64,000 nucleotides of DNA from Hybos culiciformis (taxonomy: Eukaryota > Arthropoda > Insecta > Diptera > Hybotidae): assembly GCA_964007475.1 (NCBI GenBank), contig OZ023273.1:80392598-80456597 (forward strand). The letters are read 5' to 3'. This document shows positions 11,198 to 23,300 of this stretch, in pieces. Numbering within the stretch: the first letter of the stretch is position 1; the number at the start of each line of letters is the position of its first letter. The notes under the pieces were generated by a model. The model did not search any database, was not told where the DNA came from, and was given only the letters and a program-made list of their open reading frames with translations. Both the position numbers and the translations under genes were made by a program.

Positions 11198-11231
<34 letters not shown>

Positions 11232-11272
11232 TTAATAATAATAACAATAATAATAATTTTTTATTTTTTTTT
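11093..11272. repeat. (TAA)n microsatellite
   Basis: About 165 bp of TAA repeats with scattered variants, then a T-rich run that is the poly(A)-type tail of copy 3. It joins the 5' end of copy 2 to the 3' end of copy 3. Confidence 0.92.
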
Positions 11273-12842
11273 TAATGAGGGGGAAAATGCATAATGCACC
11301 ATCAGGGAAAGATAATTATATATTGAAGTCCCCGGCAGGGACTTCCAAATTCTCGCAGGGCATCTTCAATTTCATCCAGCTTGTCTTGGAATTCCGAGAT
11401 GGTGTCGCTTGGTGTGAGGTAGCAACTCACATACACGACCCCCTGGCACCGTATCCATACAAAGGCTCTACCTCCGCCATGATCGTCTACCACAACCCTG
11501 TCAGGATTTGGGACCCAAATAGCGGCAGTTCCAAGGGCGTCAGTGAACCAACCTGGTCCGGGCTGGGAAAGAAGATCGTCCGCCGTCCTGCTTCGATAGA
11601 GATTGCCCTGCAGGACGTTAATCATGGCTTGGCTTTCTTCTCCTGTTGTAGGGCCCGTCTGAATACGGTGCACGCGCCCGACCCAAGGATGTGGTCCCCT
11701 TTCTCTTCTTCCGCCTCGCACAGCACACATTTGGGGCTGGCCTTGCAGTCTTTTCGCTTGTGACCAGGACATCCGCAGTTAAAACATAGGCCCTGGCCTT
11801 TCCTGTCAGGCCCCTTGCATTTGGCTCGACTGTGTCCGCACCCAAAGCACCTGAAGCTATGATCCACTTCTATTCTTCTTCTAATTCTGCAATTGACCAA
11901 CCCTATCCTAATATGGCTGGTCTGCAAAAGGGCCCTCGCTTCCCGCTCGCCTGTCTGCAAGAACGCCATTTTTTTACCCCTGTTGTTGCTGTTCGTAAAC
12001 GCCACTTTCAATTCTGCAGCTTGATTAAGTTTTTTTAAAACCGCTGCCTTTACTTCGTCAGGGGCAGAAAGGATGTCCAGATCTCTGATCTCAATGGTCA
12101 CTTTGTTCTCCAGCTTTGATATTGTAGCCCCTGTTCCCACAATATCTTCCACCATCCTGCAGAGTTTTTCTTTATCTGCCTCTTCAGCTCTTCGCAGCTC
12201 TAGCAGCATTTTCCCAGCTTTTGTTTGGCGGATTGTTTTGATATCCACCGTTGCGTCGTCCATGTTTGCTTTGGTCCTAATTTCTTTTAGAACCTCGGCG
12301 TACGTGTGCCCATCTTTTGGTTTTATAAGAAGGGCTTGCGGGCGCTGTTTGCTCTTCTTCTTCCGCTTCTTTTTCCGCCTTGGAATGGGCGAATCTTTAC
12401 CTCGCCCATCTCCAGACTGTTTCCGCAACTTCCCGGTTTCCACTTCCTCTTGTTTTTCTACAGTCTTGTTGTTATTTTTATTTTTTCTCTTATGAGTGGC
12501 TTTTTCCCACTTTCCTTCGTCCTCTGCCGTTTTAGTTTTTAGTTTCTTTTCCATCTCGTTTGCAGCAGGGCTCGTAGCGGGCCTTTTCCCGCTCGAGGCT
12601 TCAACTCATGTTTCTGGGATCTCTGGAGTTTGGACTGTCGCATCTCTAACGTCCGCCCTCGTTGCGCAGTGCGGAGCGCCTGGTTGATTAAAGACAATGC
12701 CGATTGAGTCCTTGCGTCGACCATCCTGTCCAGAGCTTCTTCTAGTTCTACTAGACCGTCCTTAACCATCATGCTCATGTTTTTCTGGGTGAGTGCTTCC
12801 TTCTTCATTTTTTCTATGATGGCTTTCATCCCATTTACATGC
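11273..12842 (-). mobile_element. R1-clade LINE, copy 3 (large internal deletion)
   Basis: About 50 bp of the 3' UTR (to 11321, stopping in the middle of the conserved hairpin) is fused directly to the endonuclease coding region, removing RT and most of ORF2. Upstream lie the ORF2 start and most of ORF1. The 5' end at ATTTACATGCTT abuts a second simple-repeat tract; copy 4 continues there with more ORF1. A further deletion near 11561 removes part of the endonuclease N-terminus. Confidence 0.82.
11622..12554 (-). CDS. R1-like ORF1 (Gag-like), copy 3, 310-codon open segment
   Basis: The best-preserved ORF1 in the window: 310 codons from MEKKLKTKTAEDEGKW to a stop overlapping the ORF2 start (ATGA arrangement). 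A Lys-rich basic region (RKKKRKKKSKQR) precedes a globular region with IKTIRQTKAGKMLLELRR and then three knuckles. The first knuckle has lost its first Cys (SFRCFGCGHSRAKC versus CFRCFGFGH in copy 4). The true N-terminus lies further upstream (12829-12539, another frame), so this is not a complete protein. ORF1 would coat LINE RNA. Confidence 0.7.
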   Translation of the reverse strand: MEKKLKTKTAEDEGKWEKATHKRKNKNNNKTVEKQEEVETGKLRKQSGDGRGKDSPIPRRKKKRKKKSKQRPQALLIKPKDGHTYAEVLKEIRTKANMDDATVDIKTIRQTKAGKMLLELRRAEEADKEKLCRMVEDIVGTGATISKLENKVTIEIRDLDILSAPDEVKAAVLKKLNQAAELKVAFTNSNNRGKKMAFLQTGEREARALLQTSHIRIGLVNCRIRRRIEVDHSFRCFGCGHSRAKCKGPDRKGQGLCFNCGCPGHKRKDCKASPKCVLCEAEEEKGDHILGSGACTVFRRALQQEKKAKP

Positions 12843-13133
12843 TTATAATAATAATAATAACAACAACAACAGCAATAATAATAACAACAACAATAATAAC
12901 AACAGCAATAAAAACAATAAAAAAAATAAAAATAAAAATAAAAATAAAAATAAAAATAAAAATAAAAATAAAAATAAAAATAAAAATAAAAATAAAAATA
13001 AAAATAAAAATAAAAATAAAAATAAAAATAAAAATAAAAATAAAAATAAAAATAAAAATAAAAATAAAAATAAAAATAAAAATAAAAATAAAAATAAAAA
13101 TAAAAATAAAAATAAAAATAATAATAATAATAA

Positions 13134-13190
<57 letters not shown>

Positions 13191-13281
13191 TAATAATAAT
13201 AATAATAATTAAAATAATAATAATAATAATAATAATAATATTAATAATAAGAACAATAATAATAATTTTTTTTTTTTTTTT
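12843..13281. repeat. Compound microsatellite (TAA)n-(TAAAAA)n-(TAA)n
   Basis: About 200 bp of a 6-bp TAAAAA repeat (roughly 12918-13120), flanked by TAA repeats and a T run. Long open frames made only of Ile/Lys, Leu/Phe or Ile/Phe are artefacts of the repeat. It lies between copies 3 and 4. Confidence 0.95.
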
Positions 13282-13457
13282 TAATGAGTGGGAAAATGCA
13301 TAATGCACCATCAGGGAAAGATAATAATCTTTCCCCGGTGTGTGGGACTCTCACCCACTAAAAACCACCCTCCGCTGCCAGGCAACATCCACCTTCGAAC
13401 CGCTATTCGCATTACTTCAAGATGGGCCTTACTTACGCTCTATGGCGTATTCTTCCT

Positions 13458-15749
13458 TTATTGGGGGTTTCGGACTTCTTCTGCATTTTTCTGCCGAAGA
13501 ATTCTTTCCACGAAACCCGCGCAACTATCCCATCTTGAAGCATTTGACACGAGGTTGTCTGGCGTTATTTGGCCGACTGCCAACTCCAGACTGTGCCTCT
13601 CTTCGGCCCATCTGCTGCACACGAAGAAGGTATGGTGCGCGTCATCTTCTTCGGCATCTTCATACTGGCAAGCGGAAGTGCCCTTCTTACCCATCCTAAA
13701 CCGGTATTTGTTGAAATACCCGTGGCCTGTTACGAAGTGGGTAAGGAAATACCCAACTTCACCATGTCTCCGGTCTGTCCACTCCCTGAGGCTCGGATCA
13801 ACCTCTTCGTCCATCTGCCTTTTGTGGCATTCTCCCAACGATCTTCCCATTTCACCATCATTTCTGCTTTCGCTTCCACTCAGACACTCAGACACAGTGC
13901 GGTATGAGCAAGCCACTCTTAGGGCGCCTTGCCGCTGGACAGCTGCTATCTGCTTCCGGTATTTCTCTACCTTAAGGGCATCGGCCCATACTTCGCTACC
14001 ATAGAGAAGTATGGCGTGTGTCACCGTCATCAGTAACCGCCGCTTATTGGGTGATGGCCTCCCAATATTCGCCATGAGTCTACTGAGAGCCAATATCACC
14101 TTAGCAGCCTTCTCTGAAGCGTATTGGACTTGCGGCCAATACGTCAGCTTCGTGTCCAGCCGTAGACCTAAGTATTTGGTCTGGGGCTTGGTGCAGATCC
14201 TTTCTTCGCCTACGAACATCTCAACGATGTTTTCTCGTTAACAGGACGATCTCAGTTTTTTCAGTGGCCAGGGACAGACCGTGGGCTCTCAACCATGCAG
14301 TTGTGCGCAGCATGACTCCTTTGCGCTTCCTCGACGTTACTAGCGTTGATGACCGCCGCGATGTCATCCGCGTATCCCACTAGAAAGGTACCATCTGGCA
14401 TCTCTATACGCAGGATGCCATCATACGAGATGTTCCACAGGTCAGGGCCAAGGATTGAACCTTGGGCTGCACCTGAGGTCACTCTTTGGTATTCCATCTG
14501 GTGCGGGTGCTTTCCTGCTCTTAAGCGTGCTAACAGCAGCATGGAGCTCCTCATCGCTAAACAGCGGAGGCTGAATCTGGGACTCGGGCTCTCTTCAGGC
14601 CTCTCCGGATGTGACGGGAAGAGTACATCGAGAATCTTCGCCATTTTTTCAGGTTCCATTGCAGGAGTTGAGGTTCGCGTGCCTAGCTTACGCAGTACTA
14701 ACTGGTAGCCGAGGCCCCAGGGGTCCTCATTGACGTCGTCTCTGAGCTCCTCCCATTTCCTGCGCTTGCTAGCTCGGATCTCAGTTTTGTGATCCTTGCG
14801 GGCTTGCCTGTACTCCTGCAACGCCACCTCTCCGCGTCCTGACCTTCTGGCTCTTGTGGCGGCACGTTTCCGTCTGATGCACTCTTCCCGTAAGGACGCA
14901 ATCTGGCTCGTCATCCGGTAAACCGGCCTTCTGTCCTCGTGGGGAGGTCTTTTTCGAGGCATTGAAGCGTCGAGAGACGAATTACCCGCTCTGCTTTCTG
15001 CTCGACACCGCCCTCGCATGTGCTCCTTGTGTCATTCCTCTTTGGATCGTGGCTGTGAGTGCGTCCTCATTCAGCTTTTCAGCGTCCCTTCTCGGCTGCG
15101 GTCGAGGCATGGCAGCTGGCCTATCTCTGCCTTCAAGTCCGAAGGTGATGTACTGGTGATCACTGGCTGTATATTCCTCTCTCACTCTCCAGCCAGTTAC
15201 TTTACCAGCCAACCGTTCCGAAGCAAATGTGATGTCAGGAATTGTAACTGCACATCCATCGCAAAGAAAAGTTGGGGTGTTCCCAATGTTCATCACCTCC
15301 AGACTAAGCCTCGAGGCCATTTCCAAGACTCGCCTGCCCCTGGAATTTGCTGTCGGCATGCCCTACTCCATGGCCTGAGAATTGAAGTCCCCGGCTACTA
15401 AGCAGGGACTTCCAAATTCTCGCAGAGCATCTTCAATTTCATCCAGCTTGTCTTGGAATTCCGAGATGGTGTCGCTTGGTGTGAGGTAGCAACTCACATA
15501 CACGACCCCCTGGCACTGTATCTATACAAAGGCTTAACCTCCGCCATGATTGTCTACCACAACCCTGCCAGGATTTGGGACCCAAATAGCGGCAGTTCCA
15601 AGGGCGTCAGTGAACCAACCTGGTCCGTCCCTGTTTCGGTACTGCTCGCTTATCAGGGTCAAGTCAATCTTCAAGTCTCGGCAGAGCTGGGAAAGAAGAT
15701 CGTCCGCCGTCCTGCTTCGATAGAGATTGCCCTGCAGGACGTTAATCAT
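13458..15749 (-). pseudogene. R1-like ORF2, copy 4
   Basis: It starts at ATG 15749 inside an ATGA overlap with the ORF1 stop, suggesting coupled reinitiation. Segments seen: N-terminal MINVLQGNLYRS, endonuclease (LISEQYRNRDGPGWF, ASDHQYITF), linker, then a deletion joining the linker to RVTSGAAQGSILGPDLWN and the GYADDIAAVIN catalytic box, then C-terminal ILLYGSEVWADAL. Multiple stops and frame changes occur. Motif A of the RT (LDVKNAF in copy 1) is missing, so it is inactive. Confidence 0.82.
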
Positions 15750-17533
15750 GGCTTGGCTTTCTTCTCCTGTTGTAGGGCCCGTCTGAATACCGTACACGCG
15801 CCCGACCCAAGGATGTGGTCCCCTTTCTCTTTTTCCGCCTCGCACAGCACACATTTAGAGCTGGCCTTGCAGTCTTTTCGCTTGTGACCAGGACATCCGC
15901 AGTTAAAGCATAGCCGCTGGCCTTTCCTGTCAGGCTCCTTGCATCGACGGTGTCCGAACCCAAAGCACCTGAAGCACTGATCCACTTCTATTCTTCTTCT
16001 AATTCTGCAATTGACCAACCCTATCCTAATATGGCTGGTCTGCAAGAGGGCCCTCGCTTCCCGCTCGCCTGTCTGCAAGAACGCCATTTTTTGACCCCTG
16101 TTGTTGCTGTTCGTAACTGTCATTTTCAATTCTGCAGCTTGATTAAGTTTTTTTAAAACCGCTGCCTTTACTTCGTCAGGGGCAGAAAGGATGTCCAGAT
16201 CTCTGATCTCAATGGTCACTTTGTTCTCCAGCTTTGATATTGTAGCCCCTGTTCCCACAATATCTTCCAGCATCCTGCAGAGTTTTTCTTTATCTGCATC
16301 TTCAGCTCTTCGTAGCTCTAGCAGCATTTCCCCAGCTTTTGTTTGTCGGATTGTTTTGATATCCACCTTTGCGTCGTCCATGTTTGCTTGTCCTAATTTC
16401 TTTTAGAACCTCGGCGTACGTGTGTTCATCTTTTGGTTTTATAAGAAGGGCTTGCGAGCGCTGCCTGCTCTTTTTCTTCCGCTTCTTTTTCCGCGTTTGA
16501 ATGGGCGAATCTTTACCTCGGCCATCTCCAGACTGTTTCCGCACCTTCCCGGTTTCCACTTCCTCTTGTTTTTCTACAGTCTTGTTGTTATTTTTATTTT
16601 TTCTCTTATGAGTGGCTTTTTCCCACTTTCCTTCGTCCTCTGCCGTTTTAGTTTTTAGTTTCTTTTCCATTTCCTTTGCAGCAGGGCTCGTAGAGGGCCT
16701 TTTCCCACTCGAGGCTTCAACTGACGTTTCTGGTGTTCCGTTTTAGGTGTTCCGTTTCTTGTGGCATTATCTCCACCGCTAGCCAATTTACCCACTAGTG
16801 ATAGATTGCGGTCGTATGATATCGACGACCCGGAGCCCACTTTGTTTTTTTTTAATGGTGGAGTTTGGACTGCCGCATTTCGAACGTCCGCCTTCGTTGC
16901 GTAGTCCGGAGCGCCTGGTTGCTTAAAGATATTGGCCAATGCCGATTCAGTTTTTGCGTCGACCATCCTGTCCAGAGCTTCTTCTAGTTCTACTAGACCG
17001 TCCTTAACCATCATGCTCATGTTTTTCTGGGTGAGTGCTGCCTTCTTCATTTTTTCTATGATAGCTTTCATCCCATTTACATGCTTTTCTTCTAAAGCCC
17101 TCATTTTAGCAATGTAGTCCAGCTTCGGTGAGGTGCTCTCTTCATTTTGTCCGTCTATGACAACTATCTCGTCTTCTAAGCCTCTGAAGAGCTCGTAGGT
17201 TTTTGGAGGCAGCGTTCCGACTGTTGTCACTGCTCGCATTAGGGGGGCCATAGGCGAAATGCCCATACCGACGTTTTCAAGAACTACAGTAGCAGTTCCA
17301 GGTGAGGTTCTCGATAGTATCGAGGACCTGAGGAAGGCTTGTGCCGCACCCCCTTTAGGTGTTCCGTTTCTTGTAGCATTATCTCCACCGCTAGCCAAGT
17401 TACCCACTAGTGATAGATTGCGGTCGTATGATATCGACGACCCGGAGCCCGCTTGCTCACTCCCGACGGCCGCCGGTACTAGGGATCCGACTCCCTGCAC
17501 CGTCACTTTGTTTTTTTTAATAATGTTCTCCAT
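15746..17533 (-). pseudogene. R1-like ORF1, copy 4, with internal duplication
   Basis: The N-terminal half (17533-16655) starts MENIIKKNKVTVQG. It contains a 30-residue Ser/Gly/Asn-rich segment (GSGSSISYDRNLSLVG..) that recurs near residue 235 after KKNKV. The frame then shifts to MEKKLKTKTAEDEGKW, a basic region, another shift near 16390, and finally the knuckle-containing end (CFRCFGFGH.., CFNCGCPGHKRKDC, LGSGAC). The N-terminal half has a helix-prone stretch (MKAIIEKMKKAALTQK). Stop and ORF2 start overlap at 15746-15749. This is the only copy that keeps the ORF1 N-terminus. Confidence 0.8.
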
Positions 17534-17817
17534 GATTGGTTTGAGTTCTGGGTGACCTTCCCATATCCCGTTTAGCCATAAAGGCAGGCTGGGAGTTGCC
17601 CTGGAGAAATTTAACCCCTCTCCAGAAGGGTGTTGTGTAGCCGCCCACTATGGGTCAGACGCTGACCAGGGAGCCGCCCGATACGGGACAGACGCTCCTG
17701 GATTTATGACGTTTGGTCCGCGGATGGTTACCCACCTACTCCGCATATCTGCAGAGCGTTCCCCTATCCGCCACCTGGGAACGCGCCCTCTAGGGAAGCA
17801 TCACCCCCCGAGGGACA

Positions 17818-17912
17818 ATAATAATAATAAAAATAATAATAGTAATAACAATAACAATAATAATAATAATAAGAATAATAATAGTAATAATAATAATAAT
17901 AATATCAACAAA
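17818..17912. repeat. (TAA)n microsatellite at the 5' end of copy 4
   Basis: Imperfect TAA repeats with AAA and AGT variants directly abut the GC-rich 5' end of LINE copy 4. It is the fourth simple-repeat boundary of this LINE family in the window. Confidence 0.92.
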
Positions 17913-18303
17913 ACAACAACTCTGCATATTAAGGGTGCTCCACTTTACGCAGATTCACGATGGCTCATTAAGTTTATAAAAAAACAATTTTGGTGTTGAG
18001 GTATTGTGTTTTAAAATTAACGTAAAAGTTAAAAACGCGGCATTTAACAATTTTAAGATAGAATTGCCGACTTTTGCCGCAGTTAACTATTGAGAAAGCA
18101 GAATCATGGCAAATGGAAAGACATGAGGCCTTCCAAATGGAACAATGAACCTGAATCTAGTTCTAATTCTAAATCTAATTCTAACACAAAAAAACCAAAC
18201 AAAAAAAGACTACACTAACACTTAATCTAATTCTAATTCTAACACTAAAAAACGAATAACAAAGGACTACACTTACACCTCCAAAAAAACCACAAAAAAC
18301 CCT

Positions 18304-18864
18304 ATGCCTTATATATCATTAAATATTCCCCCTCTTTTCCCAACGACCCAAAACTGTTCCAACATACCATCCTTTGCTCCTTCATCCTCCATATCTTTTC
18401 GACCAACCTTACCTTATTCAAATATCCCCTCTTCTCCTCGCACCATTCACTCTGCACCCTGCATTCTCTCTCCCCAGAACCCTTCCTCATCATTAAATCC
18501 CCCAACTACTGTCGATCCACGTTTCCCTCCAGAAGTAAGACTTAGTAGATCCACCTTTGTAGACGACAATAGTCGATATATCTTGGGGCGTTTAAGAGAC
18601 TCGTATCTTTTTCAAAACGTAAGAATCTACTTGGCATTCAGTATGTATTCAGTATGTATTGACGGAAAGACCAATAAATATTTAAGGACTCTTATGAACC
18701 AAGAGGGGCTACCTAATGACCTGCTTAGCCTTAGAAACATTTATGATCGTTTCCATGAAGCATACGGTATATCCTCCAATGAAGTTTCAAACGACCTTAA
18801 TTCGTTTGCCTCTCATCTCAAATCAAACAGGACCAATTACCTTCAAGGTAAGGGAAAGCCATGA
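18304..18864 (+). CDS. LINE-B ORF1
   Basis: An open frame of 186 codons with a Ser/Pro-rich N-terminal half and a globular C-terminal half (STFVDDNSRYILGRLRDSY and onward). No zinc knuckle is seen. Its TGA stop overlaps the ATG of the next frame (ATGA at 18861-18864), the usual coupling of LINE ORFs, so I call it ORF1 by position; the sequence itself is not recognised. The frame is open upstream of this ATG, so the start is uncertain. Confidence 0.5.
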   Translation: MPYISLNIPPLFPTTQNCSNIPSFAPSSSISFRPTLPYSNIPSSPRTIHSAPCILSPQNPSSSLNPPTTVDPRFPPEVRLSRSTFVDDNSRYILGRLRDSYLFQNVRIYLAFSMYSVCIDGKTNKYLRTLMNQEGLPNDLLSLRNIYDRFHEAYGISSNEVSNDLNSFASHLKSNRTNYLQGKGKP

Positions 18865-19081
18865 CGGGTTTTTTCGTCCCCTACTCTCATCGAAACACTC
18901 TAGTGGAAATATCCTGCTCAAATCCCCTTTCTTCTAGCATACTTAACTTCTCTATTTATTATCAAAATGTAAGGGGGCTGCGTACCAAAACTAAAGATGT
19001 CCTTATCAACTCAACGGTTCTAGATCATGATGCTTTTGTTTTAACCGAAACATGGCTCACTAGCTCCATAAACTCCTTGGA
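18861..19081 (+). pseudogene. LINE-B ORF2, N-terminal part of endonuclease
   Basis: It begins MTGFFVPYSHRNT and reaches the APE-endonuclease start motif YYQNVRGLRTKTKD and the FVLTETWLTSSINSLEI block, where LINE-C is inserted. The same protein continues at 24466 (FGNAYSTYTKD..) and 35721 (..GGGVLIAVKSS). The NVRGLRTK and TETWL motifs identify an APE-type non-LTR retrotransposon. Confidence 0.8.
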
Positions 19082-19488
19082 GATTCTTAAACTGAAGAGG
19101 AACAGCGAAGTTTTAAATGGGAGACTGTTGAAAATAAAAAATATTAAAATTGAAATTAAAATTAAAATTAAAATTGGAATTAAAATTAAAATTGAAATTA
19201 AAATTGGAATTAAAATTAAAATTAAAATTAAAATTGAAATTAAAATTAAAATTGGAATTTAAATTAAAATTGAAAAATTGAAAAAGGTCAGAAAAATAGG
19301 AAAAAAAAATAATAAAATCAATTATAATAAAGAAAAATAAAATTTATTATAATTGAACACCTGCAAGATTTTGGGGTTTTTTTTTTTTGTTTTTTTGTTT
19401 TTTTGTTTTTTGCATTTTTGCATTTTTGGTAAGAACAACCAACGAAAATAAAAAACAATAGCACTTATACGTGGCAGATTTACATGGT

Positions 19489-20094
19489 ATGAGAGGTAAA
19501 AGAACATTGGATCAAACATCACCTGAAGCTAATACTGACGCGAAGAAAAACAAAGAAGATATTAATATGGAAGAAATACTCAAAAAATTAGACATTATGC
19601 TGGATGATATTCAACTTAATGTAGCAACAAAAACAGATATAAAACTTCTAGGTCGAATTGTGTGCATTACGTAAACAAAATGAAGAATTACGGGAGGAAG
19701 TTAAAAAAAAAAAAAGCTTAAACAATCGGAAAATTGTTTGTTAGATAAAGTGGAAAATTTAGATAAGAAACAAAGACGATCAAATATTGTAGTCACCGGA
19801 ATTAAAGGCAATACAGTAAGCGAAATACGCAAATCATTTGAGCAGGTATGTAAAGAAACATTGAAAACTAAAGTCAAAGTTGGTTATATAAACATAATGA
19901 ACAATGATGGGTCGAAATGGATTATGGAACTGTCATCTACAGCTAATGTTTACAATTTATTACAAAATAGCAAATTGTTGAAGGGCACAAATATTTTTAT
20001 ACAAAGAAATTATACAAATGAAGAGCGAAAAAATACATACCATACAATGCAAGGCGTTTACGAAATATTATTAAAAATAAAGAAGAAAATGTAA
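19489..20094 (+). pseudogene. LINE-C ORF1
   Basis: It begins MRGKRTLDQTSPEANTDAKK and continues with a helix-prone MEEILKKLDIMLDD segment. The frame breaks near 19660-19740, then RRSNIVVTGIKGNTVSEI and a basic C-terminus (RNYTNEERKNTYH) follow to a stop at 20094. The order coiled coil, RRM-like strand (NIVVTGI) and basic tail resembles RNA-binding ORF1 proteins of several LINE clades. At least one frameshift makes it non-functional. Confidence 0.55.
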
Positions 20095-20303
20095 ACCTTT
20101 TTGGAACTACAATTATGATACGTGATAAGCGTTTTAAAATGTCAGCTAACAACACACTCATGGCGGCAACTGAAGAAGACAGCAATTATCTAAAAAATAT
20201 ATTGAGAGAATCTGAAGAAGAAAATAATTTCCATGTAGTTATGGATGTTAGTAAAACTAGGCTGGATAAAGGTAGATTATAGGAAAAAACTGTCTGTCAG
20301 GTA

Positions 20304-23300
20304 TTGTCATATAATATTCACGGTCTTGCTAATAAATTTTGTTTTTCTGATTTTTATAAATTTATAGATACTTTTGATGTTATTTTCTTATTTGAAACAT
20401 GGCTAATAAATGATAAAATAAATTTGTATTTGTCTAATTTTAGTAAATTTGAAATAAGGTATGTGGATGGTACAAAGAAGCATAGTAGGGGTAGAGCTTG
20501 TGGTGGCTGTATATTTGGATTTAAAAAAGCATGAAATTGAAATATGGTTTGAGATTTGAGATAATTGAAGAGAATATTGTTATACGTTGTAGATTGGATA
20601 GCAAAAGTGTAATGTTGATTCCAGTTTATTTAAATGACTGGAGAAATGATTTTAAAAAATTAGAAAATTTGGTAACAAATAGTATACATCGGGATAAATA
20701 TTATATTATATTGGGAGATTTTAATGCTAGAACTTCAAACAAGCAGTTATTTGATGAGCAAATTGCCATGGAAAACGCATTATTGATGAATGAGCGAAAA
20801 TCGCAAGACGATGAGTATGATAGTAATGGGAAAATTTTACTTGATTTTTTGAATGATTCTAGGTGTGCAATAATAAATGGAAGATCAAAAGGTCATTTAG
20901 AGGGTGCAATGACTTTTGTTGGAAGCATGGGAACTTCGGTTATTGATTATTGTTGTTGTTCACTGAATGCTTTGAAATGGATTGATGATTTTAATGTAAT
21001 TTGTAAGCCTTATTCTGAAATTAACATTAAAGAATACTACTGAAATATCTACTGTTGAAAAATTAAACGTATTACCAAAGCTTAAGTGGAAAACAAAATG
21101 TGCAGATAACTATTGCAATAAAATAAACAGGTTATGTAGTTCAATAAGATATAAAAATGTTGATATGAGCAGAAAGTACAAATAATAAAAGATACAATCT
21201 ATGTTGCAGCTGGTGAGCAAAATAGTAATGTTCAATTTAATCGCAAAAATAAATGGTTTGATTTTCAGTGCAATAATGCCAGAAAAGACATGTTTATTAA
21301 GCTTAATTTATGTAGAAAATTTTACAATAATATTATTTTAAGAGAAAATTACATGCAAGAAACGTTACAAAAACATATGTGCTGAGAAAAGGAATAGCTA
21401 CAATAATTTTAAAATTGAAAAATTAAATAATGTTAAAGACGCAAAAACCTGGTGGAAGCTGGCTAATGAAATTCGAAATAAAAGTTTTTCAATACGAAGC
21501 AATATCTCTCTTTTGGAGTTTGCTGAATACTATAAACAATTGTTGTCATCTCATGTCTCATCATTAACAAATTGTAGCAATCACCAATTAAATTGTCAAA
21601 TAAATATACAAGAAATGGATGCACAAATAGAACTGAATGAAATTAAAAAAGTATTAAAGCAAGCAAAGGATGGTAAATCACCAGGCATGGATCGTATACC
21701 ATATGAATTCTATAAGTATGCATCTAATGAATTCCTATTAGAAATTACCAAATTTTTCAACAGCATATTTGAACACGAAACTATGCCAGGATCATTCGGG
21801 CAATCTATAATTTTTCCATTATTTAAAAAAGGTGATATTAATAGCGTTAATAATTACAGAGGATACATTATGTAAAATTTTCGCAGGAGTCTTACTGAAC
21901 AGAGTTAATGAATGGATAGCGAATAATCATATTTTACATGAAAGTCAAGCAGGTTTTCGAAAAGGTTACTCCACAGTAGATAATATTTTCACTTTAAGTT
22001 CAATAGCTCAGCTGCAACTGCCAAAAAAAAAGAAATCATATGTATTTTTTGTAGATTTAAAAGCTGCTTTCGATACAATTAATAGAGATTGTTTATTCTA
22101 CAAGATGCAACTACAAGGCATGTCGTCAAAAATAATAAGAATTTTGAAAGAATTTTACTAAATACAAAAAGCGCTGTATGGAATGGTGAACAAATTTCCG
22201 ATTTTTTTGAAGTTAAGTATGGTGTAAAACAACGATGTTTACTAAGCCCGACTATTTTTTCACTTTTTATTAATGATTTACATGAATATTTACCAGGTGG
22301 TCTAAAAATAAAGAACTTTATAATAAAACTGCTAATGTATGCTGACGATTTAGTTTTAATCGCAGAAAATGAAAAGGATTTGCAAAAAATGATTGATAAG
22401 CTAGCAGAATATTGTACCCGCTGGAGTCTAATCGTTAATTTAGAAAAATCTAAAATTCTTATTTTTCGTAGAGATGCTAGAGTTTCAATAAATGAAAAGT
22501 GGTGCTACATGGATAAAAACATTGAATCGGTTAACCATTATAAATATTTAGGAGTAACCTTTACATATAATATGTCGTTTAACAAGCACTGGGACGAAAA
22601 ATTACAAGCTACCAAAAATGCTGTTAATTCTACATGGTCGACTTTCATTAAAAATAAAAATATAGTACCATCAAAAAAATTTAAAATATTTCAGGTGGCT
22701 TGTCAGTCCATTTTATGTTACGCAGGGCAAGTATGGGGATTTAACGAGATTCCACAAGCAGAAAAATCACAAAGATACTTTTTAAAGCAAATGTTTCATT
22801 TTCCGAACAATACACCTAACTATACGTTGCACCTAGAAACAGGACTGCATCGTTTACACTTGTAGACGTTGAAACTGCATTTTAATTATATTAATAAAAT
22901 TATTTCGTATTCCGACAATCGTTATCCAAAGCTACTGGCGTTAGAAATAATAGATAAAAATTTATATTGGGCTAAAGAATGGAAGCTGTTATTTAATGGA
23001 AGCTGTTAAAAAAAACAAATATAGATTATTCATTTGATTGTCCTGATAATTAGAAGATTTTACAAAAAGAGGCTATCAATCAGTTAGCACTAGATCATTG
23101 GAATGAAAACGTAGAAAAGGCAAATCAATCCCAATTCCACGACGAATATGCTAATTTACAGTACCATGATGTTCCAAATTATTTCAATGATAATAATCCA
23201 ATAGAAATGATAAAATTAATATTCAAAGCTAGATGTGGTTTGTTAGATTTAGATGGTAGAGCTTTTAAATCCAATACTACTGGTATATGTACCATGTGCA

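Larger units (their letters stand above)
13282..17817 (-). mobile_element. R1-clade LINE, copy 4 (longest, apparently reaches the 5' UTR)
   Basis: It runs from the 3' UTR hairpin (near 13311-13340) through ORF2 (about 13458-15749) and ORF1 (15746-17533) to a GC-richer 5' UTR (17534-17817) ending CCCCCCGAGGGACAA next to (TAA)n. The total of about 4.5 kb is slightly short for R1-clade elements (usually 5-6 kb) and agrees with internal deletions in ORF2 (RT N-terminal half missing near 14490). It provides the 5' junction of an apparently full-length insertion into TAA repeats. Confidence 0.85.
17930..19081 (+). mobile_element. LINE-B (CR1/Jockey-like), 5' segment
   Basis: First piece of an old plus-strand LINE later split by LINE-C, Gypsy-1 and Tc1. 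The exact 5' end is unresolved; I draw it from just after the microsatellite. A leader with TCTAATTCTAA-type repeats (18150-18245) precedes ORF1 and the start of ORF2. The piece ends with AACTCCTTGGA (19071-19081), which is repeated on the far side of LINE-C. Other pieces: 24466-24511, 35721-36159 and 37805-39870. Confidence 0.75.

Noticed and set aside
12835..13311. Long open frames of alternating Ile/Lys, Leu/Phe or Ile/Phe on both strands
   Set aside because: They are translations of the TAAAAA and TAA microsatellite, not genes.
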